Assembly: GCF_000826105.1 (NCBI RefSeq)
Contig: NZ_CCYK01000006.1
Coordinates: forward strand, 946,627 to 1,010,626
Direction of reading: 5' to 3'
From: Pseudomonas massiliensis
Lineage (GTDB): Bacteria; Pseudomonadota; Gammaproteobacteria; Pseudomonadales; Pseudomonadaceae
Length of the DNA stretch: 64,000 bases
Shown: positions 1 through 8,773 of the stretch, in pieces
Layout of the letters: every line of letters starts with the position of its first letter
Position numbering within the stretch: the first letter of the stretch is position 1
Program-made: the position numbers and the translations under genes
Notes under the pieces: generated by a model
What the model was told of the DNA's origin: nothing
The model's database searches: none
Seen by the model: the letters and a program-made list of their open reading frames with translations, nothing else

Positions 1-354
1 CTTACCTTGCACTGCCCATTGACCGAGCATACCCGCGGCCTGATCGGCGCTCGCGAACTGGCCATGCTCAAGCCTGGTGCGTTGCTGGTCAATACCGCCC
101 GAGGCGGCATCGTCGATGAATCCGCCCTGGTCGAGGCATTGTGCAACGGACACCTGGGCGGAGCCGCCACTGACGTGCTCAGCGTGGAGCCCCCAGCCGA
201 GGGTAACCCCTTGCTCAGCCGCGAGGTGCCGCGATTGATCGTCACCCCGCATTGTGCCTGGGGTAGTCGAGAGGCCCGCCAGCGCATCATCGGTCAGATG
301 AGCGAGAACGCCTTGGCGTTCTTCGCCGGACAGCCGCTACGCGTGGTGGCCTGA
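1..354 (+). CDS. hprA: D-2-hydroxyacid dehydrogenase, 3' part (glycerate/hydroxypyruvate reductase type)
   Basis: The gene enters from the left edge, so only the last 117 codons are present. Visible are the end of the NAD-binding domain and the catalytic set of the family: Arg in [10 protein letters not shown], Glu in the DVLSVEPP stretch, and the acid-base His in TPHCAW. A Trp shortly after the catalytic His is common in HprA-type glycerate dehydrogenases. The family reduces hydroxypyruvate or glyoxylate with NAD(P)H in the cytosol. The start, substrate loop and cofactor motif lie outside the window, so the exact substrate is inferred. Confidence 0.8.
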   Translation, partial: LTLHCPLTEHTRGLIGARELAMLKPGALLVNTARGGIVDESALVEALCNGHLGGAATDVLSVEPPAEGNPLLSREVPRLIVTPHCAWGSREARQRIIGQMSENALAFFAGQPLRVVA

Positions 355-397
355 AGCGCCTCTGGTAAACTCGGCGTTTTTTGCCAGGAACTTGCCA

Positions 398-1396
398 ATG
401 GACCCGCGCAGTGAAGTACTGCTTCGCCAGGCCTCTCTTTTCGAAGGCCGTGTTCTGCTGGCCGGGCTACCCGCCGATGGCTTGCTCGGCCAGCTACCCC
501 AGGCCCTTGGCTGGAGCTGGAACGCAGCGGATCACGCCGCCCTGTCTGCGCGCTCCCCGCAGCGGACAGGCTTTGGCGTAACGCCGCCTGACCAGGACTT
601 CACGGCTGCGGTACTTTTTCTCCCCAAGGCGCGGGAGTTGTCCAGCTACCTGCTGCAGGCGCTCGCCGCCCGCCTGGCCGGGCGCAGTCTGTTTCTGGTG
701 GGCGAGAAGCGCGGTGGCATCGAAGGGGCCGCGCGGCAGTTGAACAGCTTCGGCCGCGCCCGCAAGCTCGACAGCGCCCGTCATTGTCAGCTGTGGCAGG
801 TGGATATCGAGCAGGCACCGGCCGCGCCGGACCTGGAGAGCCTTGCCCAGCGCTTTACCCTCGAAGTGGAGGGGGCGGCCAGCCTGAACGTGGTCAGCCT
901 GCCCGGGGTGTTCAGTCATGGTCGACTGGACCGGGGTACCCGCTTGCTGCTGGGGCAACTGGACGCCCTGCCCATGGGCCACATGCTCGATTTCGGCTGC
1001 GGTGCCGGCGTAGTGGGCGCGGTGCTCAAGCGTCGCTACCCACAGGCGAGGGTGACCTTGCTGGACGTGGATGCCTTTGCCGTGGCCAGCGCGCGCCTGA
1101 CCCTGGACGCCAATGGCCTTGACGCGCAGGTGACCTGCGGCGATGGCATCGCCGCGGCGCCCGAAGGGCTGAGCGCGATCGTCAGCAATCCGCCCTTCCA
1201 TACTGGCGTGCACACCGACTACCGTGCCAGCGAGGCGCTGTTGCAACGCGCCAGGGAGCACCTGGCGCCAGGTGGCCAGGTTCGCATCGTGGCCAACAGT
1301 TTCCTGCGCTACCAACCCTTGCTTGAAGCCCATCTGCGCGAATGCAAGGTGCTGGCCGAAGGCGATGGCTTCCGTGTCTACCAGGCCGCGCGCTGA
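398..1396 (+). CDS. rsmC: 16S rRNA (guanine-1207-N2)-methyltransferase RsmC
   Basis: A 332-residue protein of normal RsmC length with two methyltransferase-like halves. The active C-terminal half carries the SAM-binding motif [10 protein letters not shown] at about residue 197 and the catalytic NPPF motif ([10 protein letters not shown]) at about residue 263. RsmC methylates G1207 of helix 34 in the 30S subunit. A TTG two codons upstream is in frame, but the ATG at 398 is better placed after AGGAA at 386-390. It follows the dehydrogenase by 43 bases. Confidence 0.92.
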   Translation: MDPRSEVLLRQASLFEGRVLLAGLPADGLLGQLPQALGWSWNAADHAALSARSPQRTGFGVTPPDQDFTAAVLFLPKARELSSYLLQALAARLAGRSLFLVGEKRGGIEGAARQLNSFGRARKLDSARHCQLWQVDIEQAPAAPDLESLAQRFTLEVEGAASLNVVSLPGVFSHGRLDRGTRLLLGQLDALPMGHMLDFGCGAGVVGAVLKRRYPQARVTLLDVDAFAVASARLTLDANGLDAQVTCGDGIAAAPEGLSAIVSNPPFHTGVHTDYRASEALLQRAREHLAPGGQVRIVANSFLRYQPLLEAHLRECKVLAEGDGFRVYQAAR

Positions 1397-1427
1397 AAGC
1401 GCTTGCGCTTTGGGGGGCGGCTAGGCA

Positions 1428-1575
1428 GAATCCGCTCCGTCCTAGGGGAGTAGTCTCCATGGGGTTCAGGTAGCGCAGCTCAAGTCGCGGCTCAATGCCG
1501 GCAGGGCAGCCTGAATCCTGGCATGCGTCAACATACTTGGCCCTCAGGCCATGGCGCTGCGACCTCCGTGCCCAT
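1428..1575 (+). promoter_or_regulatory. yybP-ykoY-type Mn2+ riboswitch aptamer
   Basis: The leader of the downstream Mn2+ transporter contains the two sequence hallmarks of the yybP-ykoY aptamer. The loop L1 motif GGGGAGTAG is at 1445-1453 and the second loop motif GTCAACATACTTGG at 1527-1540. In this class the two loops dock to form the Mn2+ site. The spacing of about 75 bases leaves room for the intervening helices. Gene context agrees, because GDT1/UPF0016 transporters are classic targets. The outer borders are approximate. Confidence 0.82.
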
Positions 1576-1602
1576 CCGTGGCACCGGCCGGTTTGACAAG
1601 AC

Positions 1603-1676
1603 CTATGACACGTTCACCTTACCCGGGGCGGGGAGGCTGTACGTGTCATAGCTGTGTTGACCCGCCCCTGTAGGAA
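1603..1676 (+). promoter_or_regulatory. Riboswitch expression platform with two competing helices
   Basis: Between the aptamer and the start codon are two strong pairings that cannot easily coexist. The first is a perfect 11-bp inverted repeat, CTATGACACGT (1603-1613) with ACGTGTCATAG (1641-1651). The second is an 8-bp all-GC pairing, GGGGCGGG (1625-1632) with CCCGCCCC (1661-1668). It starts inside the loop of the first and ends four bases before the AGGA ribosome binding site (1672-1675). This geometry suggests control of translation initiation. Which helix belongs to the Mn2+-bound state is not visible. Confidence 0.6.
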
Positions 1677-1678
1677 TC

Positions 1679-2266
1679 GTGATGCTCGAATCGCTCCTTG
1701 TCCCTACCGGCGTGGTGGCGCTCGCCGAAATCGGTGACAAGACCCAACTGCTGGCGCTCATCCTGGCCGCGCGTTTTCGCAAGCCCTGGCCGATCATCGC
1801 CGGGATCATCGCCGCTACCCTGGCCAACCATGCCGCGGCAGGCGCCGTCGGTGCCCTGGTCAGCAGCTACCTGTCCGATACCGTCCTGCACTGGATACTG
1901 GCCGCCAGCTTCACCGCCACCGCCCTGTGGACTCTGGTGCCTGACAAGATCGACGACGATGAGACCCGCACCAGCAAGGCCCATGGCGCGTTCGTCACCA
2001 CCTTGATCGCTTTCTTCCTGGCCGAGATCGGTGACAAGACCCAGGTCGCCACGGTAATGCTGGCGGCGCAATATCCGCATCTGATCCTGGTCATCATCGG
2101 TACCACCCTCGGCATGCTGGCCGCCAACGTGCCCGTGGTGCTCGCCGGCAACTTTGCCGCCGACAAGCTGCCGCTGACCCTCATCCGCCGGCTGGCGGCC
2201 CTGTCCTTCTTCGTACTGGCCGCGTTCGCCGTCTATGAAGCAATGAAGGTCAGCGGCTGGGTTTAA
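1679..2266 (+). CDS. GDT1/UPF0016 (TMEM165) family Mn2+ transporter
   Basis: A 195-residue integral membrane protein with about six hydrophobic segments in two repeats. Each repeat holds the family signature E-x-G-D-K-T (AEIGDKTQLLAL near residue 16, AEIGDKTQVATV near residue 116). Acidic residues of these motifs bind the cation. Bacterial relatives such as MneA export Mn2+, and the yybP-ykoY riboswitch upstream supports Mn2+ as substrate. The ATG at 1679 follows AGGA with proper spacing. Its stop overlaps the stop of the convergent protease gene. Confidence 0.88.
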   Translation: MMLESLLVPTGVVALAEIGDKTQLLALILAARFRKPWPIIAGIIAATLANHAAAGAVGALVSSYLSDTVLHWILAASFTATALWTLVPDKIDDDETRTSKAHGAFVTTLIAFFLAEIGDKTQVATVMLAAQYPHLILVIIGTTLGMLAANVPVVLAGNFAADKLPLTLIRRLAALSFFVLAAFAVYEAMKVSGWV

Positions 2267-3084
2267 CTTTTGCGGGCCGCCTGGTACAGGGGCTGAACCT
2301 TGGGAATGGCGGCTTCCAGCGCGGCGATGCGATTGGCGCTGGAAGGGTGGGTACTGGTGAATTCGGGCGGTGCGCTGCCCGACTCGGCCGCGGTCATTTT
2401 TTTCCACAGGCTGATGGCCGCATTGGGGTCATAGCCTGCCCGGGCCGCCAGTTCCAGGCCCAGCAGGTCCGCTTCGTTTTCATTGGCGCGGCTGTTGGGC
2501 AGAGTAAGACTGTATTGCACCACGGTATCGGCCAGAGCCAGGCTGTCCTGGCTCAATCCCAGCAACGCCCCCGCGCCCGTACGGGCCATTTCGATGCCAT
2601 AGGCCTTGGACATGGCCTCCCGACCATGCTCGCGCAAGGCGTGGGCGATTTCATGCCCCATCACTGCGGCCAGTTCGTCATCGCTGAGCTTGAGGGTGTC
2701 GATCAGGCCGGTGTACACGATGATTTTCCCGCCAGGCCCGCAGTTGGCGTTGAGCTCATCGCTCTTGATCACATTCACTTCCCAGTTCCACTGAGCCGCG
2801 TCCGGTCGCAGTCTCGGGGCCTGGGCAATCAGGCGGTCAGCCACCGCCTGCACCCGCTTGGCTTCACTGCTGCCCTTGTCCAGCACACCCTTGCCTGAAG
2901 CCTCGGACAGGGTCTGCTGATAGGACTGGGCGTACATCTGGTTCACCTGCTCGGTGGAGAGCATGCTGAACATGTATTGCTTGCGCTCCACGCCTACGGC
3001 GTCGCCGCTGGTGGTATTGACCGCCTGGCAGGCCACGAGCAGCAGGCTGCTGGCCAGGACGGAGAGGATGAACGGTTTGCGCAT
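2263..3084 (-). CDS. M48 family metalloprotease lipoprotein
   Basis: A 273-residue lipoprotein precursor. The signal peptide MRKPFILSVLASSLLLVAC ends in a lipobox with Cys19. The zinc site HEIAH is at about residue 143, and the third ligand lies in the ENEAD motif downstream. The class is the periplasmic or outer-membrane M48 peptidases (LoiP/YggG, BepA-like) of envelope quality control. The start at 3084 was chosen because the signal peptide begins there and GGGAGCC precedes it. An in-frame extension to 3144 has no signal function. No TPR region follows, so it is closer to LoiP than to BepA. Confidence 0.87.
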   Translation of the reverse strand: MRKPFILSVLASSLLLVACQAVNTTSGDAVGVERKQYMFSMLSTEQVNQMYAQSYQQTLSEASGKGVLDKGSSEAKRVQAVADRLIAQAPRLRPDAAQWNWEVNVIKSDELNANCGPGGKIIVYTGLIDTLKLSDDELAAVMGHEIAHALREHGREAMSKAYGIEMARTGAGALLGLSQDSLALADTVVQYSLTLPNSRANENEADLLGLELAARAGYDPNAAISLWKKMTAAESGSAPPEFTSTHPSSANRIAALEAAIPKVQPLYQAARKS

Positions 3085-3154
3085 GGAAGGCTCCCTGTGG
3101 CTACAGAGCGCCATGCTAGCAGCAAGGTAACAGGCTGGACACAATGTGCGGCTT

Positions 3155-3778
3155 TCACACTGCCGGCGTCAGGCACTCCGGGGCATTGAGCTTGGGATCG
3201 TTGACCAGGTTGGCCAGCGGCCGCTCCAACAGCGGCGCTGGCGGCTGGGCCAGCAACGAATGCAGCCGGGGCAAGGGCATGTCAGGGTCCAGCCAGGCGG
3301 CCTGGCCCGCCTCGTCCAGAATGATGGGGCGGCGCTGGCTGGCCGCGGCCTGGGTGACGATGGCCATGCTCAACCACACCTGCTCCTGCACAGGAAAAGC
3401 CTCCCAGACGGCAGCGAAATAGAGAAACGAGCCTTGGGCGGGAGTGAGCCAGTAAGGCCGCTTGCGCACCGCCCCCCGCCATTCGTAAAAGCCATTGGCC
3501 GGCACCAGGCAGCGCCGGGCGCGAAAGGCTTCGCGAAACATCGGCTGCTCGGCCAGGGTTTCGGCCCTGGCATGAGCGGGGGTCCGTGACATATCGGTCA
3601 ACCAGGGCGGGGTAAGCCCCCAACGCGCCGGGGCCAGCGTGCGCGCATCCGCCTCGGCCCGCAGGATAAGCACCTGCTGGCCTGGGGAAATATTCCAATG
3701 GGCCTGGTGTCCTGCCGGGAAACCTGGCAGGCCAGCGAAGGCCGGAGCCCATCGGAACAACGCAAAACGACCGCACAT
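3155..3778 (-). CDS. yedK: SOS-response-associated peptidase (YedK/HMCES, SRAP family)
   Basis: A 207-residue SRAP protein. The start is fixed by the chemistry: after removal of Met the protein must begin with the catalytic Cys2 of MCGRFAL, so the longer frame upstream is discarded. Further family residues are the Asn in HARAETL/ANGFYEW, the active-site Glu in FYEW, and a His-containing C-terminal segment. The family forms thiazolidine crosslinks with abasic sites in single-stranded DNA and so shields replication forks. It is a stand-alone gene between the protease and the DUF2007 gene. Confidence 0.9.
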   Translation of the reverse strand: MCGRFALFRWAPAFAGLPGFPAGHQAHWNISPGQQVLILRAEADARTLAPARWGLTPPWLTDMSRTPAHARAETLAEQPMFREAFRARRCLVPANGFYEWRGAVRKRPYWLTPAQGSFLYFAAVWEAFPVQEQVWLSMAIVTQAAASQRRPIILDEAGQAAWLDPDMPLPRLHSLLAQPPAPLLERPLANLVNDPKLNAPECLTPAV

Positions 3779-3794
3779 GCAAACGCACTCCAGC

Positions 3795-4055
3795 TCAGCA
3801 CAACAGGGTACCTGGGTAACTGTCCGGCTCGTCGGCAGGCAGCACCAGTGCGGCATTGTACGCACCGATCAGCGACCGCGCGCGCTCGGCCTGCTCGTCG
3901 GCCACCAGTAGCCCCAGCAAGCCAAGCGCGGGCAACTCCCCTACCCCGCCCACCAGATGGCGGCCGCTCAGGTGGGCCTGGATACCTTCATTGCCAAGCA
4001 TGCTGAGCAGCATCTCGGCTTCCAGCAAGGTCTCGGGTTCGTAGATACGACGCAT
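3795..4055 (-). CDS. DUF2007 (putative signal-transducing) small protein
   Basis: An 86-residue protein starting MRRIYEP. It matches the DUF2007 fold: a compact alpha/beta domain with the helix ETLLEAEMLLSMLGNEGI, a loop, then a hydrophobic strand GLLGLLV and a second helix. No catalytic residues are evident and the function is unknown. Its start codon overlaps the stop of the upstream Cys-rich gene, so the two are translationally coupled. A second ATG one codon upstream (4058) is an equally possible start. Confidence 0.75.
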   Translation of the reverse strand: MRRIYEPETLLEAEMLLSMLGNEGIQAHLSGRHLVGGVGELPALGLLGLLVADEQAERARSLIGAYNAALVLPADEPDSYPGTLLC

Positions 4056-4237
4056 CATTCGTTCTCACCGCGCACGTCCAGCGACCAGCGCTCGCCATCG
4101 GTGACCAGGTGGAATTCCAATGGCCGGCAGCACACCGGGCAATCTTCGATGTAAGCCTGCTCTCCGGCGGAGAGGTCCAGCACCGCTTCCACGATTTCGC
4201 CACAGCATGGGCATTGGTACCGCTCGGTTTCCAGCAT
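4055..4237 (-). CDS. CPXCG motif-containing cysteine-rich protein
   Basis: A 60-residue protein with two zinc-knuckle-like pairs, CPCCG at residues 9-13 and CPVCCRP at about 34-40. This is the layout of the conserved CPXCG family of proteobacteria, whose function is unknown. The Cys pairs suggest one bound zinc ion. It is the first gene of a two-gene operon with the DUF2007 protein and is divergent from the acyltransferase. Confidence 0.78.
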   Translation of the reverse strand: MLETERYQCPCCGEIVEAVLDLSAGEQAYIEDCPVCCRPLEFHLVTDGERWSLDVRGENE

Positions 4238-4261
4238 CGGGCTACCCCTGCAAGTTATGCG

Positions 4262-4267
4262 TATAAT
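4262..4267 (+). promoter_or_regulatory. Candidate -10 element for the acyltransferase gene
   Basis: A perfect TATAAT lies 45 bases before the start codon in the short divergent intergenic region, preceded by a TG two bases upstream. No good -35 box is visible at 16-18 bases distance, so this is only a candidate. Confidence 0.35.
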
Positions 4268-4311
4268 GGTGAGCTTGTTTATAACCCTAGCCGTTTCCTA
4301 CAAGAGAACAT

Positions 4312-5481
4312 ATGGGCGAATTCGATGCCATCCGGCCCTACGATGATTCCGAGGTCAAAGCTGTCCTGAGCCGCCTGCTGGGCGATCCGGCCTTTCTGGA
4401 CATCCTCACCCGCTTTCGCTTTCCCCGCTTCGCCAATACCCTGGGCTGGGCGCTGCGGCCGATGATCGCGCGCAAGCTGCGCCGTGAGTTCGCCGGCATC
4501 GAAAGCGTGGCAGCCTTGCAGGACAAGGTCGAACTCTATGTGGACCATACCATCGAGCGCGCCACCGATGGGGTGACCTATACCGGCGTGGAGCAGTTGC
4601 AGCGCGGCAGTGCCTACCTGTTGTTGGCCAACCACCGCGATATCGTGATGGACCCGGCGTTCGTCAACTATGCCGTGTACCACGCCGGCCTGCCGACCCC
4701 GCGCATCGCCATCGGCGACAACTTGCTGCAAAAGCCCTTCGTCAGCGACCTCATGCGTCTGAACAAGAGTTTCATCGTGCACCGCTCGCTCACGGGACGG
4801 CGGGAGAAACTGGCGTCCTATCAATTGCTGTCGGCCTACATCAACCATTCCCTGCGCACCGACTGCCAGTCGGTATGGATCGCCCAGGCCGAGGGGCGTG
4901 CGAAGGACGGCGACGACCGTACCGATTCGGCGATCCTCAAGATGTTCCACATGAGCCGCAAGGACGAACCCTTCGCCGAGGTGATTCGCTCCCTGAACCT
5001 GACACCGGTGTCCATCAGCTACGAATACGACCCCTGCGACCTGGCCAAGGCTCGGGAGCTGTACATTCGCTCGACTACCGGCGGCTACGTGAAAGCGCCC
5101 GGGGAAGACGACATCAGCATCGCCCAGGGCATCACCGGCTACAAGGGGCGGGTGCATATCAATTTCTCCGCTCCCATTACCACCGCATTCGAGGATGCGC
5201 GGTTGCTGGCAGCGGAAATCGACCGCTGCGTGCTGGGCGGCTACCGCCTGTTCCCGGTTCATTACCTGGCCTATGCCCAGTGGGAGGGCGCGGATCCGAC
5301 GCTGGCAGTGCCGACCGCGGACCGTCTGTTCGGGCGGGATGAGCTGGAAAAGGCCCAGGCGGAGTGGGAACGTCGGCTGCAAGCCTGCCCCGAGGAACAT
5401 CGCCCCTGGCTGGTCGCCCAGTATGCCTGCCCTGTGCGCAACCAGTACCGGGTCAAGGCCGACCTACCGTTGGACAGCTGA
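4312..5481 (+). CDS. 1-acyl-sn-glycerol-3-phosphate acyltransferase-like protein
   Basis: A 389-residue protein with the PlsB/PlsC acyltransferase core. Motif I appears as NHRDIVMD at about residue 104, with one more residue between His and the second Asp than the usual H-x4-D. A motif III-like stretch, AEGRAKDG, lies at about residue 193. The family transfers fatty acyl groups to glycerol phosphates or lysophospholipids at the inner membrane. The protein is longer than PlsC and much shorter than PlsB, so the substrate is uncertain. The ATG at 4312 follows CAAGAGAA. Confidence 0.75.
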   Translation: MGEFDAIRPYDDSEVKAVLSRLLGDPAFLDILTRFRFPRFANTLGWALRPMIARKLRREFAGIESVAALQDKVELYVDHTIERATDGVTYTGVEQLQRGSAYLLLANHRDIVMDPAFVNYAVYHAGLPTPRIAIGDNLLQKPFVSDLMRLNKSFIVHRSLTGRREKLASYQLLSAYINHSLRTDCQSVWIAQAEGRAKDGDDRTDSAILKMFHMSRKDEPFAEVIRSLNLTPVSISYEYDPCDLAKARELYIRSTTGGYVKAPGEDDISIAQGITGYKGRVHINFSAPITTAFEDARLLAAEIDRCVLGGYRLFPVHYLAYAQWEGADPTLAVPTADRLFGRDELEKAQAEWERRLQACPEEHRPWLVAQYACPVRNQYRVKADLPLDS

Positions 5482-5562
5482 CAGCCCGCCGTCATACAAC
5501 GGTCATCGAAGCCCGTCAGGCTGTGCGACCACATTGGAACCACAGTTCGACGGAGCCCCGGC

Positions 5563-5769
5563 ATGCTGCACGCCCACAACCAGGATCGCCTCTACCTCAT
5601 TACCCCCAGCGAGGAGCAGGAAGCGCTGATCGATGGCCTGGCGGTCAATGTGCAGGATTCCGGCTGGCTGGTCTATTGCGCCCTGGGGGGCCGGGCGCAT
5701 CGGCACTGGCCTGAGGTGGATGCCGAGACCGGAATCAGTTTGCTGGACTGGCGCATCGAGGCGGCATGA
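5563..5769 (+). CDS. Small conserved hypothetical protein
   Basis: A 68-residue acidic soluble protein (MLHAHNQDRLYLITPSEEQ...). No known domain, signal peptide or membrane segment is recognised. A GGAG lies nine bases before the ATG and codon use is normal for the genome, which supports a real gene. It follows the acyltransferase on the same strand after 81 bases and may be co-transcribed. Function unknown. Confidence 0.6.
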   Translation: MLHAHNQDRLYLITPSEEQEALIDGLAVNVQDSGWLVYCALGGRAHRHWPEVDAETGISLLDWRIEAA

Positions 5770-5906
5770 CCAGGAGCGCCAGCGGAGCCGGCGAATGTTC
5801 AGCTCACTGCCAGTCGCCAGCTGCCGCTAGCTGCCACAAGGAACAGGCATTGAAGATCGAGAAGGCCGCCGCCTCTGCTGCTTGAGCTGCCCGTTCCCCC
5901 TCCCGC

Positions 5907-6491
5907 TTACTGCGACAGTTTCTGGCCGATGGTCGGATCCTTGAACAGGCGAGTCAGTGCGTCGCTCAGAACATCACCTACCAGCTTGTTGTTGGTTTCC
6001 TGGTTCGGGGCCATGCCGAAGCGTTGATCCAGCGACGCCGAATAGCGCCCGGTGTAACGACCACTGGCGTTCTGCACGTCAGCGCGGAAGGTGGCGCCAA
6101 TGGTGGCTTCGGTCACGTACATCTTGTCCTTGGGCGATTGGTACTTCAGGTCGGCCAGGGTGATGGTCAGCTGCGGTGCGTTATAGGCGCTGGCATTGGG
6201 CGTGAAGCCCAGCAGGCGCACTGCGGCTTCGGCCTGCGCCTGCAACTTGGGCAGCAGATCGGCGCCATTGACCGAGACCGCGCTGGTATCCGGATACAGC
6301 CCGCCACGAGTGCCCAGAGTCGGCGAAGGTCGGCCATCGACCACCCGAACCACTACCGGTTGGCCGTGACCCACGGGCGCGAGCTGCTCGCTGATTCGCG
6401 GCTGCGGGTTGAGTTGCTGAGGGCTATTGGCGCAGCCCGCCAGGGCCAGGGCGGAGGCAGCGATCAAACCGAACAACAGACGTGGCAACAT
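5907..6491 (-). CDS. yajG: YajG family lipoprotein
   Basis: A 194-residue lipoprotein precursor. The signal peptide MLPRLLFGLIAASALALAGC has a lipobox with Cys20. The mature part matches the YajG family: an N-terminal VVVRVVDGR strand, a G-T-R-G-G-LY region, and a C-terminal ALTRLF helix. It is an outer membrane lipoprotein of unknown role. It stands alone between the small hypothetical gene and the mqo leader and is transcribed away from mqo. Confidence 0.82.
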   Translation of the reverse strand: MLPRLLFGLIAASALALAGCANSPQQLNPQPRISEQLAPVGHGQPVVVRVVDGRPSPTLGTRGGLYPDTSAVSVNGADLLPKLQAQAEAAVRLLGFTPNASAYNAPQLTITLADLKYQSPKDKMYVTEATIGATFRADVQNASGRYTGRYSASLDQRFGMAPNQETNNKLVGDVLSDALTRLFKDPTIGQKLSQ

Positions 6492-6666
6492 GCGCAGGAT
6501 CTCCAGAAATAGGCACGAGGCGCCAGTATAACGAAACGCCAGTCACTGCTCATCAAAAGGCCGGCGCGCCAGATAAAACCAGGGCACCGACCGATGCTCG
6601 ATGATTGTTGTTCAGACAGTGGTGAACTTTTACCGGTTCCAGCAGCTATTTTCCCCCGTAGATCGC

Positions 6667-6687
6667 TATAATCTGGCCCCGATTATA
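6667..6687. promoter_or_regulatory. Inverted repeat containing a TATAAT box upstream of mqo
   Basis: TATAATC (6667-6673) and GATTATA (6681-6687) form a perfect 7-bp inverted repeat around a 7-base spacer. The left arm is a perfect -10 hexamer for the plus strand. A matching -35 at 17 bases is poor, so an activator-dependent promoter or an operator over a promoter is possible. It lies about 540 bases before mqo. Confidence 0.4.
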
Positions 6688-6689
6688 AG

Positions 6690-7214
6690 GATGTCTCCTG
6701 ATCGGGCCCCGCTGCCTTGCCGACACTCATCGTCGCTTTCCAGCGCCATCGACAGAGAGGCCTCCACGGGTCGGTGGCGCGGTGTGCCTGCATCCGCCAC
6801 ACGACCTCGGAGCCTGGCCCTCGCGGCCGTGCTCCCTTTGAGGTTCAAGACTCCAAAAGAGCGTGGAAAACACACGGTTTTCACAACTTCACGAGAGTGT
6901 GGCGAGCAAAAAATGAACAACATTGCGTCAGCAAGCAAAGCCTTAACGTTCCCGTTTCAGTCATCACGCCGGGGTATGCCTTCCCGGTGATCCACTCCCG
7001 CCGCCCTCGCCTTGGACCATTGGTCTATTGCCCCCGGCCTTCGCCCATGCGTACATGGGCGCATTGCCGGGGTCTGAGGCGCAGGGCAGCGTGAGCGCAG
7101 AAGAATCGGCCATGGCCGCCGGAGCCTCCCTGCCTCCCCGCCTCGATGCGGGCCTGCGGAGCAACCGTGATCCTTGGCTGTCTATTTGATGCAGAAGATT
7201 TTGGAGATGCGTTA
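6690..7214 (+). promoter_or_regulatory. Long untranslated leader region of mqo (no annotated gene)
   Basis: This gap of more than 500 bases separates the candidate promoter from mqo and holds no convincing long gene. It contains an imperfect hairpin at 6863-6884 (GTGGAAAAC/GTTTTCAC). It also has an A-rich stretch AAAAAATGAACAACA starting about 6909 that overlaps a possible 25-codon reading frame (6913-6990), and a strong GC hairpin at 7032-7072. The A-rich segment resembles Hfq/Crc target motifs, which is inference only. No known riboswitch family was recognised. Confidence 0.4.
7032..7072 (+). repeat. Two-tier hairpin in the mqo leader
   Basis: CCCCGGC (7032-7038) pairs with GCCGGGG (7066-7072). 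Inside it, GCCCATG (7043-7049) pairs with CATGGGC (7054-7060) around a 4-base loop. There is no T-run behind it, so a simple intrinsic terminator is unlikely. Confidence 0.65.
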
Positions 7215-8726
7215 ATGGCGCAGAACGAAGCAGTCGACGTGGTCCTGGTCGGGGCCGGTATCATGAGCGCCACCCTCGCGGTGCTGCTCAAGGAGCTCGA
7301 CCCCACGCTGCGGCTGGAAGTGGTCGAAGCAATGGATTCCGGCGCGGCGGAAAGTTCCAACCCCTGGAACAACGCCGGTACCGGGCATGCAGGCCTCTGC
7401 GAACTGAACTACACGCCGCAGGCCGCGGACGGCTCCATCGATATCAAGAAAGCGGTGCAGATCAATACCCAGTTCGAAGTCTCCAAGCAGTTCTGGGCCT
7501 ACCTCACCGGCAAGGGTGCCATCCCTTCGCCCAAGGCGTTCATCAACCCGGTTCCGCACCTGAGCTACGTGGCCGAAAGCGGTATTGCCTACCTCAAGAA
7601 GCGCTACGAGAGCCTCAAGCCTCACCACGCGTTCGCCGAGATGGAGTACACCGAGGACCACGCCAGGTTGGTGGAATGGATGCCGCTGATGATGGACGGC
7701 CGCCCCACGACCGAGCGACTGGCGGCGACCCGTGTGGCCAAGGGTACTGACGTCAACTTCGGTGCCTTGACCAACCTGCTGCTGGCCCATCTGGCAAGCA
7801 CCAGCGACGCTCAGGTCAAGTATTCCAAGAAGGTCGTCGGCCTGCACCGCCGCAACGGTGGCTGGACCCTGGACGTCAAGGACGTGCACAGCGGCAACAC
7901 CCGCCAGCTCGATGCCCGCTTCGTTTTCCTTGGCGCCGGTGGCGCCGCGCTGCCGTTGCTGCAGATGTCGGGCATCGAGGAAAGCAAAGGCTTCGGTGGC
8001 TTCCCCGTCAGCGGCCAGTGGCTTCGCTGCGATAACCCGGAAATCGTCAACCGGCACCAGGCCAAGGTCTACAGCCAGGCGGCGGTAGGCTCGCCTCCCA
8101 TGTCGGTACCGCACCTGGATACCCGAGTCGTGGATGGCAAGAAGTCGCTGTTGTTCGGGCCCTATGCCGGTTTCACTACCAAGTTCCTCAAGCACGGCTC
8201 GCTGATGGACCTGCCATTGTCGGTACGCATGGGCAATATCGGCCCCATGCTGGCCGTGGCGCGGGACAACATGGACCTGACCAAGTACCTGGTGAGCGAA
8301 GTGATGCAGTCCATGGAACAGCGCCTGGAGTCCCTGCGGCGCTTCTATCCAGAAGCCAGGGCCGAGGACTGGCGCCTGGAAGTGGCCGGGCAGCGGGTGC
8401 AGATCATCAAGAAGGATCCGAAGAAAGGCGGTGTGCTGCAGTTCGGCACCGAGCTGGTCTCGGCCAGGGATGGCTCGCTGGCCGCCTTGCTCGGCGCCTC
8501 TCCTGGCGCCTCCGTGACGGTGTCGATCATGCTGGAGCTGATCGAGCGCTGCTTCCCCGAGCAGTACCGCTCCCAGGCCTGGACCGACAAGCTCAAGGAA
8601 ATCTTCCCTGCGCGGGAGAAGGCGCTGGCGACCGATGCCGCCCTATACCGGGAGGTGTTCGACCGCAACAACGCCAAGCTGGACCTGGCCTCCGCCGGCC
8701 AGGCGGACGGCGAGCGCTACGCCTGA
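7215..8726 (+). CDS. mqo: Malate:quinone oxidoreductase
   Basis: A 503-residue FAD enzyme of normal Mqo length. The N-terminal dinucleotide-binding motif is [16 protein letters not shown] (about residues 7-22), followed by the family stretch [20 protein letters not shown]. The C-terminal part contains the conserved GxxPGAS-like [10 protein letters not shown]. It oxidises malate to oxaloacetate at the membrane and passes electrons to quinone, replacing NAD-dependent malate dehydrogenase in many pseudomonads. The ATG at 7215 follows TTGGAG; a frame extension to 7146 has no ribosome binding site. The long leader suggests post-transcriptional control. Confidence 0.95.
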   Translation: MAQNEAVDVVLVGAGIMSATLAVLLKELDPTLRLEVVEAMDSGAAESSNPWNNAGTGHAGLCELNYTPQAADGSIDIKKAVQINTQFEVSKQFWAYLTGKGAIPSPKAFINPVPHLSYVAESGIAYLKKRYESLKPHHAFAEMEYTEDHARLVEWMPLMMDGRPTTERLAATRVAKGTDVNFGALTNLLLAHLASTSDAQVKYSKKVVGLHRRNGGWTLDVKDVHSGNTRQLDARFVFLGAGGAALPLLQMSGIEESKGFGGFPVSGQWLRCDNPEIVNRHQAKVYSQAAVGSPPMSVPHLDTRVVDGKKSLLFGPYAGFTTKFLKHGSLMDLPLSVRMGNIGPMLAVARDNMDLTKYLVSEVMQSMEQRLESLRRFYPEARAEDWRLEVAGQRVQIIKKDPKKGGVLQFGTELVSARDGSLAALLGASPGASVTVSIMLELIERCFPEQYRSQAWTDKLKEIFPAREKALATDAALYREVFDRNNAKLDLASAGQADGERYA

Positions 8727-8736
8727 CCCCAGGCGC

Positions 8737-8762
8737 GCCGCTTCGGTCCAGGCTGAAGCGGC
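8737..8762. terminator. Hairpin after mqo, possible terminator
   Basis: GCCGCTTC (8737-8744) and GAAGCGGC (8755-8762) form a perfect 8-bp stem just after the mqo stop and before the convergent PA4642-like gene. The following sequence has only GGGTTT, so termination strength is uncertain. Confidence 0.45.
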
Positions 8763-8773
8763 GCCAGGCGGGT

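Noticed and set aside
1396..1412. Terminator after rsmC (AAAGCG-CTTG-CGCTTT)
   Set aside because: Short 6-bp stem without a T-run; transcription could still stop here but the evidence is weak.
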